This document shows positions 26,601-36,613 of a stretch of 64,000 nucleotides of DNA, one piece after another. This DNA comes from Butyrivibrio fibrisolvens (lineage in GTDB: Bacteria; Bacillota; Clostridia; Lachnospirales; Lachnospiraceae), in assembly GCF_037113525.1 (NCBI RefSeq), contig NZ_CP146963.1:1-64000 (forward strand), in the 5' to 3' direction. The notes beneath the pieces are model-generated. The model was not told where the DNA came from and searched no databases. It worked only from the letters and a program-made list of their open reading frames with translations. The position numbers and the translations under genes are program-made. How positions within the stretch are numbered: position 1 is the first letter of the stretch; each line of letters starts with the position of its first letter.

Positions 26601-29600
26601 ATGAGATACTTATTTGACGGAGGCTGGAAGTTTCTTGAGACAGGCCTTGATACTACATTTGATGATATTCAGAAGATTAAAGACGACTTTAAGAAAGTTG
26701 AGATTCCGCATGACTGGCTGATCTATGACAGTACAGATCTGTATAGAGACGGACTTGGCTGGTATTCTAAGGATTTTGAATACGAAGAGGATGCTGACAA
26801 AAGATGCTTCATAACCTTTGAAGGAATCTACATGGACAGTGAAGTTTATGTTAACGGAAAGAGTGTATGGACCTGGAAGTACGGATATTCCTCTTTTACC
26901 TTCGAGTTAACAGATTATCTGCAAAAGGGTACTAATAATATCACTGTATCTGTAAGGTATCAGAGCTTAAATACTAGATGGTATTCTGGCGCCGGTATTT
27001 ACAGAGATGTATGGCTTAACATAACTAGCGAAACTTGCCTTTCAAATGATGGCGTTTATATATCTTCAAGGCCAAGCGGGGATGATTTCATACTTAGAAT
27101 TGAGTCGGAAGTTAGCGGAAGTAAGGCAGATACAGCTTCTATCAGCGCGGCTTTGGATGGCGTAGATATTGAAGAACTTGGATTATCAGAAAAAGTATCT
27201 ATCATAGATGCTCCTTACTGCGACTACAAAGAGCTTGAGTCCGGGATAAAAAGATACAGATATGTAAACGAATATCTTGTAAAAAATCCTAAGAAGTGGG
27301 ATCCGGATAGTCCTAATCTTTATAACATAAAAGTGGACTTGCTTGTTGATGGCAGAGAAGTTGATGAATACAGGACAAGAGTAGGATTCAGACATATAGT
27401 TCTTGATCCTGATAAGGGATTTATCATTAATGGCAGAAATATAAAGCTTAACGGTGTTTGCGAGCATCACGACCATGGCGCTCTTGGAAGTGCATATAAT
27501 TCCAAAGCCATGAGAAGAAAGCTCACTATGCTTAAGTCCATGGGAGTTAATGCTATAAGAGGAACTCATAATATGGTGGCTCCAGATGTGCTTGATCTTA
27601 TGGACGAGATGGGCTTTGTCTTTATCTCCGAAGCTTTCGATATGTGGAGGAAGTCTAAGACTACCTATGACTACGCAAGATTTTTTGACGGCTGGCACAA
27701 GAGAGATGTGGCAAGTTGGGTTCGTCGTGACAGGAACCATGCATGTGTGGCATTCTGGAGTATCGGTAACGAAATCTATGACACCCATGCGGATGAAGAT
27801 GGCCAGAGGATAACTAAGGAGCTTTCCGATCTTGTTAAGGAATTTGATCACAATGGTAACGGAAGACCAACAATAGGCTCAAACTACATGCCATGGGAGA
27901 ATGCTCAGAAGTGTGCAGATATATTAGGAGTTGCCGGATATAACTATGCAGAGAAGTTTTATGAAGAGCACCACAAGGCACATCCTGGCTGGGTCATCTA
28001 TGGAAGTGAGACTTCATCAATAGTACAGAGCAGAAACATATATCACTTCCCTGCATCGGCAAGTGTCCTTTCAGATGATGATGAGCAGTGTTCAAGCCTT
28101 GGTAACAGCCAGACGAGCTGGGGAGCTAAGAGCACGGAAAGTTGTATCAGAGTTGACAGGGATACGCCTTTTTCCATGGGACAGTTCCTGTGGACTGGCT
28201 TTGATTATATAGGAGAGCCGACTCCGTATCATACCAAGAACTCATACTTTGGCCAGATAGATACGGCAGGTTTCCCCAAAGACGTATTCTATGAATGGCA
28301 GGCCGCATGGACTGATGCTGGTAAAGCACCAATGATCCACATCTGTCCATCTTATTGGGATTTCAATGAAGGTCAGACTATTGATATAAGGATCGTGACC
28401 AATGCTCCTAAGGCAGAGCTGTATGTAAACGGAGAAAGAATTGGAGATCACGAATTCTCTAATAAGCCTGGCTCAGGAAGCAAGATAGAATGGAATCTTC
28501 AGATTCCATATACAAAAGGTATAGTTGAGGCAAGGGCTCTTGATACAAATGGTAAAGTCATAGCTATTGATGTCATTAAGAGCTTTGAAGATGCAAAAAA
28601 ACTTTGCATAAAGCGTCCATTTGAAGAGGGAAAAGATCTTATAGCAAATACTAAAGACCTTGCATATCTTGAAATATCTGCGCTGGATAAAGACGGCACA
28701 GAGGTAGCCAACGCCCAGGATAGAGTTACAGTAACAGTAACAGGAGCAGGAAGACTGGTTGGCCTTGATAACGGCGACAGCTCTGATCTTGACAGCTATA
28801 AAGGAAACAGCCGAAGACTTTTTGGTGGTAAGCTTCTTGCAATAATACAGACAACTGGCAAGGAAGGCGATATAGAGGTAACAGTTACTGGTGAAGGGTT
28901 AGAGGAATCAAAGTATACTTTTAGAAGTGTAAAAAGACTTGAAGGAGGTATTGAATACACTGTAAAGAGCTTTGAAGATAGCATCGAACATTCTGTTAAG
29001 AGTGATAGGTTAGATGAAATAGGTAGCAGCTATACTAAAAAGATACTCTGTTATGAACCTCTTGAAGCCTTAGAAGCTTGCTCAGACAGAGTCATAAACC
29101 TTGGTCAAAAAGACGAAGTACCGATCCGTAAGCTTGAGCTTGTAAATGAAAGCGGCAGCAATATCTTTACCCAGGATGATAGAGAAAAGGTATTATCAGT
29201 TAAAATCCTTCCTGAAAATGCAAGCTATAAGGATGCCACATTCGAGGCTGTAACTGAGTTTGGAGCAAAGTCCAATATAGCAGAGCTTGAAGTTATAGAT
29301 GGAAAGGCTGTAGTAAGAGCCAAGGGTGATGGAAGATTCTTCGTAAGAGCGCTTTCAAAGAATGGTAGCGACAAGACAAGAATCATCTCATACATGGACT
29401 TTGAAGTTAAGGGAATGGGAGCTGCGTTCCTTGATCCATACAACTTTGTATCAGGAAGTATGTATGAAAGCTTTGAAGGCGAGATTGGTACGGGTAATGA
29501 TAAGGGATTTGCTACTGCTAGAGGCCAGAAGACGATTGTTACATTTAACAGACTCGATTTTGGAAGAGACCTTGCTGATGAGATTACAATTCCGGTTTTT

Positions 29601-30170
29601 GCTTTAGATGAAGGAACCAGTAGGATCAAGTTATGGTCAGACGGAGAGGTTGTACTGGATGAGATATACGATAAGCCATTTATGTGGAATGTATATCAGG
29701 AAGTGACATGGAAGCTTAAAAAACCCCTTACAGGAGTGTGTGATCTTAGCTTTGAAACTTGGAATAAGCTCCATATCAAAGGCTTTGAGTTTAAGAAAAA
29801 TAAAAGAGCATTCAATGAACACCTTGCTGTGGATGCAGATGAGATCTATGGTGATACTTACACTAAGGAAGCGGATATTGTATCAGGAATTGGCAATAAC
29901 GTATCACTCGTTTATAAAGATATGAACTTTGGAGATGATAAGCCTTCCAAGGTTACTATCTGCGGAAGGGCAAGAGATGGACAGAATACCATCCACATCC
30001 TGTTTGAAGGCGACGGTATAAGTACAAGAGAGATACTTGAAGCTTATGAGAGCGATGACATCACCGAGTATTCTTTTGATATAGGTAATATAGAAGGTGA
30101 TGGAACTATCACATTTGTATTCCTTCCTGGAAGTAATTTCGACATGAAGAGCTTTAGATTTGGAAAGTAA
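26601..30170 (+). CDS. GH2 family glycosidase (beta-galactosidase-like)
   Basis: 1189 residues, no signal peptide. An N-terminal sugar-binding domain (DGLGWYSKDF, then RWYSGAGIYRDVW) is followed by an Ig-like domain and a TIM barrel with acid/base Glu391 in FWSIGNEI and nucleophile Glu470 in IYGSETSS. After about residue 590 come Ig-like and carbohydrate-binding-like modules, the last with ITFVFLPGSNFDMKSFRF. A beta-galactosidase-like or beta-glucuronidase-like exo-activity is likely; substrate is not settled from sequence. AAGAAAGG lies ahead of the ATG. Function fits hemicellulose use with the GH51 enzyme. Confidence 0.9.
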   Translation: MRYLFDGGWKFLETGLDTTFDDIQKIKDDFKKVEIPHDWLIYDSTDLYRDGLGWYSKDFEYEEDADKRCFITFEGIYMDSEVYVNGKSVWTWKYGYSSFTFELTDYLQKGTNNITVSVRYQSLNTRWYSGAGIYRDVWLNITSETCLSNDGVYISSRPSGDDFILRIESEVSGSKADTASISAALDGVDIEELGLSEKVSIIDAPYCDYKELESGIKRYRYVNEYLVKNPKKWDPDSPNLYNIKVDLLVDGREVDEYRTRVGFRHIVLDPDKGFIINGRNIKLNGVCEHHDHGALGSAYNSKAMRRKLTMLKSMGVNAIRGTHNMVAPDVLDLMDEMGFVFISEAFDMWRKSKTTYDYARFFDGWHKRDVASWVRRDRNHACVAFWSIGNEIYDTHADEDGQRITKELSDLVKEFDHNGNGRPTIGSNYMPWENAQKCADILGVAGYNYAEKFYEEHHKAHPGWVIYGSETSSIVQSRNIYHFPASASVLSDDDEQCSSLGNSQTSWGAKSTESCIRVDRDTPFSMGQFLWTGFDYIGEPTPYHTKNSYFGQIDTAGFPKDVFYEWQAAWTDAGKAPMIHICPSYWDFNEGQTIDIRIVTNAPKAELYVNGERIGDHEFSNKPGSGSKIEWNLQIPYTKGIVEARALDTNGKVIAIDVIKSFEDAKKLCIKRPFEEGKDLIANTKDLAYLEISALDKDGTEVANAQDRVTVTVTGAGRLVGLDNGDSSDLDSYKGNSRRLFGGKLLAIIQTTGKEGDIEVTVTGEGLEESKYTFRSVKRLEGGIEYTVKSFEDSIEHSVKSDRLDEIGSSYTKKILCYEPLEALEACSDRVINLGQKDEVPIRKLELVNESGSNIFTQDDREKVLSVKILPENASYKDATFEAVTEFGAKSNIAELEVIDGKAVVRAKGDGRFFVRALSKNGSDKTRIISYMDFEVKGMGAAFLDPYNFVSGSMYESFEGEIGTGNDKGFATARGQKTIVTFNRLDFGRDLADEITIPVFALDEGTSRIKLWSDGEVVLDEIYDKPFMWNVYQEVTWKLKKPLTGVCDLSFETWNKLHIKGFEFKKNKRAFNEHLAVDADEIYGDTYTKEADIVSGIGNNVSLVYKDMNFGDDKPSKVTICGRARDGQNTIHILFEGDGISTREILEAYESDDITEYSFDIGNIEGDGTITFVFLPGSNFDMKSFRFGK

Positions 30171-30209
30171 TAAATACTAAAAGAAGATATCTCAAATAGA
30201 ATAATTTTC

Positions 30210-30258
30210 AATAAGCGGTGAAATGCTGTTAACCATAAGCATTCACTGCTTATTTTTT
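30210..30258 (+). terminator. Terminator after the GH2 gene
   Basis: AATAAGCGGTGAAATGCT pairs with AGCATTCACTGCTTATT, then a T-run. A further AGATATCTC / GAGATATCT palindrome encloses it. Confidence 0.88.
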
Positions 30259-30299
30259 ATTAGAGATATCTATTTAAATATATACAAAAAGTATTAATT

Positions 30300-30412
30300 A
30301 TTGCGACTTATCACAAAATAATTGCGATCCATCACATAAAAAATGCAGTTCGTCGTATAAAAAGTGCAATTCGTCGGATACAAAACTTTCAAAAATATAT
30401 AAATAGTAAACT
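30300..30412 (+). promoter_or_regulatory. 21-bp repeat promoter, locus 1 (effector 1)
   Basis: Four degenerate repeat units with reference C at 30312, 30333, 30354 and 30375, each exactly 21 bp apart; the last reads GCAATTCGTCGGAT. TAAACT begins at 30407, 32 nt after the last reference C. There is no -35 box. This is the least canonical -10 of the set, and its start region lacks the AGCTTTTA block. Confidence 0.65.
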
Positions 30413-30453
30413 GGAACTATATGTATATTGATAATGCAAGTGGGAGGATTACT

Positions 30454-33324
30454 ATGAGTCGTATTAAATGGAACCTTGATCAACTCGAGGAAGTAAGACA
30501 GCAGCACGAAGAAGCGATGTCATCAACCGAACAGGTCATAGAAAATGGAAAAGCTGACCTTGCATCAATGACAAAAGAAGTGTGGGTAGGAGAAGATGCA
30601 AATATAGCAAGAAATCAATTATCTGACCTTCTTAATAAAGAGATGGTAGAGACCTGGAAAGAGCTTGATGCATGTAATAGTGCAATACAAAAAGCTCAGA
30701 AAACAGCGTATGAATCCAAGAACTTTTGTAATGGATTTCCGCAGATATTCTACAGCGGGTCTATGCCTTCAGACGGGGATCAGGGAGCATGCAGTGGGGA
30801 ACTGCTCTGTGATTCTGGAAATAGTGAAGAACTCAAAAGTTTTATGGATGCAGCCGGTAAGGATGCACTAAACGTAAAGAGTAAGGTCGAAAGCGCTGAA
30901 AGCCTTCTGGCAGAGCTTGAAACAGATGTTGCAAAGTTTGATTATTCATCATATACAGATCCGATCAAAACACAGACTCAGAAAGTTGCAGATCGAGCAG
31001 AAACATATAATAATGCCGTAAGCAAATATGTGGTCAAAACAACTGAAATGGATAACGATCTGGCCAGGGAGTTGTTAGATGCAACACCTTCAATGGTTCC
31101 GAATCCATTTGATCCTTCATGCCTCCTTCAGGCAGACTCTGTTCATATGAAAGACGGAGACGTAATTAATTTTCTCGATGCATCTAAAAGCATTCAAGTT
31201 TCTAATACTCTTAGTATGTCCCAAGATCCAAGCGCTATAAATACAGTGTATAAAAAGTCTAATTATACAGCTACGAATCTTGCATATACATCTTCCAACA
31301 GTACAGTTACAAATCTTAAAAGTGTTACAAATGCAAAATCCTATGCAGCCGGTGCTGGCAATGGCGGAGCTACTGATCCATATGCCCAGTACAAAACAGG
31401 AATTTCAGAAATTGATAAGCGCATAGACGAATTATTCGAGGAATATGGTGATGACCTGAATGGCCTTGCAGAACAGGGCGTAATCTGGGAAGACTGCGAT
31501 GAAACCACCAAAAAAGCTCTTGCTGCTATATATGATGTAAGCATTGAAAATGTTGACCAGAGCTTTGATAATTCCGAATGTGAGCAAGACAGAGCACGAG
31601 TAGGAAATATCCTGCATACTGTGGCAGATTTTGGCGGATGCGATGTTCCTGAGGTCTTCAATCCTGAAAGAATCGCAGATTTTGAAACATATCTGAAAAA
31701 AGATGGTGTTGGATTTGAGATAGTTCAAACACTAAAAGAAGCTCAAAAGGGTGGCGGTAATAATGTACCGGCATTCTCATATCTTGATGTAAGCATTGTT
31801 GATGCCGGAATATCTTTTGGCTTCAGAGATCCGGATAATGCAGATGATGTAGAAGAGAGTGCATTCTATACAAGTGAAGACAGGGCTCTTAGATATATCA
31901 AGAAGTGTGAAGGAGAAAAATCCGGCTGCTTTGAGCATGAATATTCCCTGCTTGATCCCCAGGAAGGAACTCCTCAGGAAGCACTTGCTAAGCAGTATGC
32001 TATGGCAAAAAGCTCAGATGACATGACTTTCCTTGACAGGTTATTTAAGTCAGATGAAAGCTACAAGGATGTATTTTCCGGAGATCCTGGAGAACTCAGT
32101 TCCAATGTTAAGCTGATTCTGGGTAATCATGCCAATATACTTGCGGCTGACTCAAATGGCCCTGATTATAAAGAATACTTCGATTTCTGTAACGCTGTAA
32201 TAAGCGATCCTGTATATGCAGATAAATATATTGAAAGCGTAGCTGTCGGAAGTGGACTTGCTGCAGATAGTATCATAGAGGATGTATGGGCAAAAGATTA
32301 TTCCGGTGATGCAGAACAGGCTGTAATAAAAGAGCTTAACAAAGCTAATAATAATGAATTATTGTGGAATTCTATCTATGGAATATATAAAGAGAAATCC
32401 AAAGATGGCATGGTCTGCAATATGAAGATAGATCCTAATGGTGGCGTTGACTTCCAAAATGGAGACAGCTTTACATTCTCATGGTCTATACTTAGTACGG
32501 GAAATGGAGCAGACTTAGGATCTGATCATAAAGTTGTTATCAATGCATTAAATGGAGAATCAGCTACAAACTGGATATGTGGAGCAGAAATAGAAAAGCT
32601 TGAGAGATTAAAAGAAGAAGCTGCAAAGGATGTTGCTATTGATACAGCATGTTCTCTCCTTGGAATTTATTGTAAAGAAGCCGGAGAAGGCTTGAAGCTT
32701 ATTGTGGATTTCAGTAAAGATCAGGCAGGAACAGCTAAAGATCAGGCATTAGACGCTTACGGAAACATAGGAAAAACAGAAAAATCCCAGGTTACACTTT
32801 TCAATGCTTTGGATGGATTATTCTCCAAGATAACCGGATACAATACACAGAAAGATCTGTTTGGAAAAATCTCTGACACAGCGTTGGCTGATACTGTAAT
32901 GGCATATCAGTGTGACGGCAAACCGTACTATTACACTAAATTAAATGATTATTATAGAATCAAGGCTCTCAAAGATTGGGATAAAGATGGATGCAGTGCC
33001 CTTTATGGAACTGACGGAGATAAAGCAGAAGCATACTGGGGAGGTCTTATAGAGAACGACGAGATAGTTGATAATATCAGGAAAAATACTACATCGCTCT
33101 GGATAATCCATAATTATACTGACGAAGAAATAAAGGCTGCACTTAACGCAATTGTATACGGATGTAATGATCCAAATCACAGTTCCGGCGATTATAAATC
33201 TGTAAGAGATATTCCGACAGAATTAAGAATTGCATGCATAGATCAGCTCAATATCAATAACGATAGTAACTATGGAAATGTTGATGAGGAGTATTCCTCT
33301 CATGTTGATGATTTAGAGGACTGA
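30454..33324 (+). CDS. Type VII secretion effector-like protein 1 (WXG N-terminus)
   Basis: 956 residues from the ATG at 30454, chosen because GGGAGG lies just upstream and the protein then aligns with its three paralogues (MSRIKWNLDQLEEV). Residues 1-225 form the shared helical N-terminal module with VWVG at the WXG position, conserved cysteines and the DPSC and HMKDGDVINFL segments. A divergent linker is followed by a module starting near YKTGISEIDKRIDELFEEYGDDL and a C-terminal region homologous to effector 3 (ending near YGC and RDIPTEL). No catalytic toxin domain is recognised. It has no separate downstream immunity gene; the core operon follows. Confidence 0.7.
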   Translation: MSRIKWNLDQLEEVRQQHEEAMSSTEQVIENGKADLASMTKEVWVGEDANIARNQLSDLLNKEMVETWKELDACNSAIQKAQKTAYESKNFCNGFPQIFYSGSMPSDGDQGACSGELLCDSGNSEELKSFMDAAGKDALNVKSKVESAESLLAELETDVAKFDYSSYTDPIKTQTQKVADRAETYNNAVSKYVVKTTEMDNDLARELLDATPSMVPNPFDPSCLLQADSVHMKDGDVINFLDASKSIQVSNTLSMSQDPSAINTVYKKSNYTATNLAYTSSNSTVTNLKSVTNAKSYAAGAGNGGATDPYAQYKTGISEIDKRIDELFEEYGDDLNGLAEQGVIWEDCDETTKKALAAIYDVSIENVDQSFDNSECEQDRARVGNILHTVADFGGCDVPEVFNPERIADFETYLKKDGVGFEIVQTLKEAQKGGGNNVPAFSYLDVSIVDAGISFGFRDPDNADDVEESAFYTSEDRALRYIKKCEGEKSGCFEHEYSLLDPQEGTPQEALAKQYAMAKSSDDMTFLDRLFKSDESYKDVFSGDPGELSSNVKLILGNHANILAADSNGPDYKEYFDFCNAVISDPVYADKYIESVAVGSGLAADSIIEDVWAKDYSGDAEQAVIKELNKANNNELLWNSIYGIYKEKSKDGMVCNMKIDPNGGVDFQNGDSFTFSWSILSTGNGADLGSDHKVVINALNGESATNWICGAEIEKLERLKEEAAKDVAIDTACSLLGIYCKEAGEGLKLIVDFSKDQAGTAKDQALDAYGNIGKTEKSQVTLFNALDGLFSKITGYNTQKDLFGKISDTALADTVMAYQCDGKPYYYTKLNDYYRIKALKDWDKDGCSALYGTDGDKAEAYWGGLIENDEIVDNIRKNTTSLWIIHNYTDEEIKAALNAIVYGCNDPNHSSGDYKSVRDIPTELRIACIDQLNINNDSNYGNVDEEYSSHVDDLED

Positions 33325-33371
33325 TATATAAAATAGTCATAAAAGTAAATATGAAGCATTTTTGATAAATT

Positions 33372-33408
33372 TCGGGAGCGGTGTAAAAGCGCATCGCTCC
33401 TGATTTTT
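33372..33408 (+). terminator. Terminator after effector 1
   Basis: TCGGGAGCG pairs with CGCTCCTGA around a 15-base loop, followed by T residues. Confidence 0.82.
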
Positions 33409-33411
33409 ACA

Positions 33412-33498
33412 GCATTTTGTCCGATGAAATGCATTTCGTCGGATAAAAAATGCATTTCGTCGGATGACGAACGTACAAAGTGTAAAAAAAGGTATAAT
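33412..33498 (+). promoter_or_regulatory. 21-bp repeat promoter, locus 2 (secretion core operon)
   Basis: Two strong units, TGCATTTCGTCGGAT with reference C at 33440 and 33461, exactly 21 bp apart, preceded by a partial unit that makes a near-perfect palindrome (CCGATGAAATGCATTTCGTC). The consensus TATAAT at 33493 is 32 nt from the last C. AGTTTTA follows 12 nt after the hexamer start. No TTGACA-like -35 is present, suggesting activator dependence. Confidence 0.8.
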
Positions 33499-33635
33499 TA
33501 CATCAGTTTTAAAGCGCATCAATGGGCAAGTCTTAAAGAAATCAGCTACACACTATTGCAAAAAAACAGGATGATGTAATAGATAGTTTAGCTGCAGGAA
33601 AAGCGGGATGTTTTCTTGCAGCTTTAAATATATTT
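33499..33635 (+). ncRNA. Structured leader of the core operon (unclassified)
   Basis: The leader contains CTTAAAGAAATCAGCTAC near 33531, closely matched by CTTAAAGCAATCAACTAC in the 61650 leader. It ends in a hairpin at 33590-33624 (AGCTGCAGGAAAA with TTTTCTTGCAGCT) that resembles the terminators of both GEMM riboswitches, but the trailing T-run is degenerate. No GEMM aptamer hallmark was found. It may be an unrecognised regulatory RNA. Confidence 0.4.
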
Positions 33636-33647
33636 GGGGAAATCCTT

Positions 33648-34592
33648 ATGAAATCAGTTCAGTACAGCGACCATGTCGCATTTTCGATGAGTCAGGATGA
33701 ACACATAGTATATCTTGGACAGAAAATATTAAAAGAAACATATCATGCCAATCTTATACCGATACTCGAGATCCTGAAGAACGGACAGACAAGGCTTTTA
33801 TACAGTACAGAAGGAATGACAAGCCTTTCCGAAGTTGCGGATAAACTTAGCGTTTCTTATAGGTCAATGATTCTCAGAGGTCTGGCACAGACACTTAATA
33901 TGATCGAAGAGCAGCCCTTCTGGAAAAAGGAATATCTGGATATAAGAAAACAGTACATTTTCATCGACATGGCGAACGGAACACCAGGATTTATACTGAC
34001 TCCCGTAGAATCGTGGGTAACAGAAGATAAAGACAGCTGGATAGCAAAGTTTGAAGATGTTATAAAAATGCTCGTACCCGTTGAAGAATCAGAAATGTCT
34101 GAGAACTTCATAGAGCTTATCTCAATGCTCGATAGATTATCAAAGGCTATAGAAACTAAAGAAACGGACATTCAGCAGGAAGCCAAGATCTTTATTTCAT
34201 ATCTTATTGATAAGTGGGCAGCAGATGATAGCGTTTCAGATTACATAGATGAGGGTGCAGGACAGGAAAACAGAATCCAACGAGTCGAACTAAGATATAA
34301 TGGAGCTTATGGTTCCTTTGGAATTTATATTGGTAAAGAGATATTCATAATCGGTAAGGACCCGACTTGTGATGGAGTAATATCCATAAACAGTGCCATT
34401 AGTAGAAATCATGCAAGAATAATACTAAGACCTGACGGCTGCTATGCAGAAGACCTTGGAAGCACTAATCATACATGGCTTAATGGTCAGCTGCTTTCGC
34501 CAGGTAGTCCTGCAAGGCTCAAAGAGGATGACATGTTAAGACTTGCCAATATGGACTTTCAGGTACACATAGAGAAATTCGTCGAAATGTAA
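33648..34592 (+). CDS. DUF6382-like / FHA-domain protein of the secretion operon
   Basis: 314 residues, first gene of the core operon. Residues 1-190 resemble the domain annotated DUF6382 in Firmicutes FHA proteins; it could play the role of the EssB/YukC cytosolic domain, but no membrane segment is visible. Residues 220-310 form an FHA phosphothreonine-binding domain (FIIGKDPTCDGVI, SRNHARI, DLGSTNHTWLNG). It probably recruits phosphorylated partners to the secretion machine. The kinase is not in the window. Confidence 0.7.
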   Translation: MKSVQYSDHVAFSMSQDEHIVYLGQKILKETYHANLIPILEILKNGQTRLLYSTEGMTSLSEVADKLSVSYRSMILRGLAQTLNMIEEQPFWKKEYLDIRKQYIFIDMANGTPGFILTPVESWVTEDKDSWIAKFEDVIKMLVPVEESEMSENFIELISMLDRLSKAIETKETDIQQEAKIFISYLIDKWAADDSVSDYIDEGAGQENRIQRVELRYNGAYGSFGIYIGKEIFIIGKDPTCDGVISINSAISRNHARIILRPDGCYAEDLGSTNHTWLNGQLLSPGSPARLKEDDMLRLANMDFQVHIEKFVEM

Positions 34593-34624
34593 AAATTTTT
34601 CTAAAAAGATAGAGGCCATGAATA

Positions 34625-34876
34625 ATGGAAGATAAAGTAATAGTTATTTTTAAAAGAAGGTCGTCAGATCCGGGAATAGACATCGAGATCCCAACAGATA
34701 TAACGGCAGCAGAATTAATATATGGACTTAATCAGGGACTTCATCTGGGTATAAATGTAGACGATCCGATTCATGCATATATGAGGGCAGAGAATCCCAT
34801 AGCGCTAATAAGAGGTGATGTAACCATTGAAGAGTTAGGGATAAGAAATGGTTCTGTGATAGTTATGGAGGAATGA
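34625..34876 (+). CDS. yukD: YukD/EsaB-like ubiquitin-fold protein
   Basis: 83 residues with a ubiquitin-like beta-grasp pattern (KVIVIFKRRSSDPGIDIEIP, then TIEELGIRNGSVIVM). YukD/EsaB proteins are conserved small cytosolic components of Firmicutes type VII secretion. The neighbours on both sides support the call. Its stop overlaps the next start as TGATG. Confidence 0.82.
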   Translation: MEDKVIVIFKRRSSDPGIDIEIPTDITAAELIYGLNQGLHLGINVDDPIHAYMRAENPIALIRGDVTIEELGIRNGSVIVMEE

Positions 34877-36597
34877 TGAAAAAGAGAAGATTATTATCAG
34901 CATTACTAATTACATTTACATGTATTCAGTTATTTTCGATAAGTTCATATGCAACAGAGACTGCGGCAGAAGGAAGCAGTATAACAGAGAGCTCTGCGGA
35001 AAGTTCAGCTTCAAATGAATCAAGCACTGCTTCAGAGGAGGCAGCAACCAAAGATGCCAATGCAGAAGCTGAAGATATCGAAAACTTTATAAATCCTAAA
35101 GAGCCAACAACGAAAACTGTTCAGGATGCGACGGAATCTATTCTTGAGATCAATGTTCTTTTCATAGATGACAATGAAGTAAGACATATGGTCACATGCG
35201 GAGTTGGATTCCTACTGGAGACATCAGAAGGCGACCAGTACGTTATATCTACAAAGGATATCGTGTCTCCTTCCAAGAAAACAAGAGAATCTGTATACCA
35301 GCAGCTTGGAATCTCTAACGAAGATGACGCATGGGACAAGATCAAACTTCAGATAGAAGTTGCTTACGAAGGAGACGTTGCAACATCTGCAAGCGTCGCT
35401 TATTCATCCAAAGAGATGAATCTGGCAGTACTGAAACTGGACGATAAGGTATATAACCGTACACCACTTACTCTCCTTGTTGATGATAAAGAGAAATCAG
35501 ATAAAAGAGCTTTCGCAGAAGCAGATGATGTATACGCCCTTGGCTTTCCAAGCATGAGTAAGATCCTTGATGATGCGATCGATTATTACAGCACAAAGGA
35601 TGTTGTTACCCTCTCAGGTAAGATAACAAATATCACAGAGAAGAACAGCAGCGAAGTCATACTTCAGACAGTAGCAATGCAGTCAAGCATGTACGGCGGA
35701 CCACTTGTTAATGATCACGGACTGCTAATAGGTATGAACACCCTTGATAAGGAAGGCAACTATTTTATATCTATCAGCTCCAACAGCATCATGAAAGTTC
35801 TTAAAGCTGTCGGCCTCGACACAGTCAACGTTATGACAGCAACAGAATATGATGAGTATCTCAATCCACCTGAAAATGAGAAAAAAGACGACAAAGGCAA
35901 TGGTGATGTTGAGAATAAAGAGACAATAGTACAGGTAATTCCCAAAAAGATATTCATTCTGATATTTGCTCTTATAGGAGTGATCCTGGTAGTTCTTATT
36001 ACTTTGATAGTAGTTATAATAAGAAACTCAAAGCCAAAGAAAAAGAGCAAGAGACAGCTTCAGAAAGAAAAAGAAGAAGCAATAATGTCAGGCAAAAGAT
36101 TTGAAGATCAGAGTGAAGTCGAAGAGGAAGAGAAGCCTGTTGTATCAGGAGAGATAAAGTCAAAATCAAGAGAACTTCAGAAAGAACCTGAGATTCAGCC
36201 AGACACAAGCAATGTAAGAGAATTCCACCCTTCTGATAATCTTGCCGCATCATCAGAAACAACCGTACTAAGCGCAGGAATGAACCCTTCTCCGAATTCA
36301 TATGCTATCGGAACTCTTATATGTAAACGTACAGGAGAGAACATAGTAATAGATAAGCCCGTATATCGTATAGGCAAGAACGAAAATTATAACGATTACT
36401 GCATACGTAATAACACAGCCGTAAGCCGTATGCATGCCGAGATTCACGGAACAATGCAGGGCGCCGTGATCATAGATGTCGGATCTACAAACGGAACATT
36501 CGTAAGTGGTAACCGAATTCCTCAGGGTCAGCAGATACCACTGCATCCGGGAAATGTTATCAGCTTTGGCGATGAAGAGTTTGAATTTCGCAATTAA
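34876..36597 (+). CDS. Membrane pseudo-protease (trypsin/HtrA-like) with cytosolic FHA domain
   Basis: 573 residues; the ATG at 34876 is preferred to that at 34873 because of spacing from GGAGG at 34867. Signal peptide (residues 1-26), Ser/Glu-rich linker, then a trypsin-like fold. The catalytic triad positions are replaced: His of TNAHVV is Asp in STKDIV, Asp of DLAVLKI is Asn in MNLAVLKL, and Ser of GNSGGP is Tyr273 in SMYGGP. A transmembrane helix near 360-385 is followed by a basic segment and a cytosolic FHA domain (IGKNENYND, SRMHAEI, DVGSTNGTFVSGN). It probably links an extracellular scaffold to phospho-signalling at the secretion complex. It is possibly analogous in position to mycosin MycP, but unrelated in fold. 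Confidence 0.75.
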   Translation: MKKRRLLSALLITFTCIQLFSISSYATETAAEGSSITESSAESSASNESSTASEEAATKDANAEAEDIENFINPKEPTTKTVQDATESILEINVLFIDDNEVRHMVTCGVGFLLETSEGDQYVISTKDIVSPSKKTRESVYQQLGISNEDDAWDKIKLQIEVAYEGDVATSASVAYSSKEMNLAVLKLDDKVYNRTPLTLLVDDKEKSDKRAFAEADDVYALGFPSMSKILDDAIDYYSTKDVVTLSGKITNITEKNSSEVILQTVAMQSSMYGGPLVNDHGLLIGMNTLDKEGNYFISISSNSIMKVLKAVGLDTVNVMTATEYDEYLNPPENEKKDDKGNGDVENKETIVQVIPKKIFILIFALIGVILVVLITLIVVIIRNSKPKKKSKRQLQKEKEEAIMSGKRFEDQSEVEEEEKPVVSGEIKSKSRELQKEPEIQPDTSNVREFHPSDNLAASSETTVLSAGMNPSPNSYAIGTLICKRTGENIVIDKPVYRIGKNENYNDYCIRNNTAVSRMHAEIHGTMQGAVIIDVGSTNGTFVSGNRIPQGQQIPLHPGNVISFGDEEFEFRN

Positions 36598-36613
36598 AGA
36601 GTGATTAAGGTAA

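Noticed and set aside
33500..33580. PreQ1-I riboswitch in the core-operon leader
   Set aside because: CAGCTACACA and a following A-run recall PreQ1-I, but the short P1 stem flanking that loop cannot form, and the related 61650 leader lacks the A-run.
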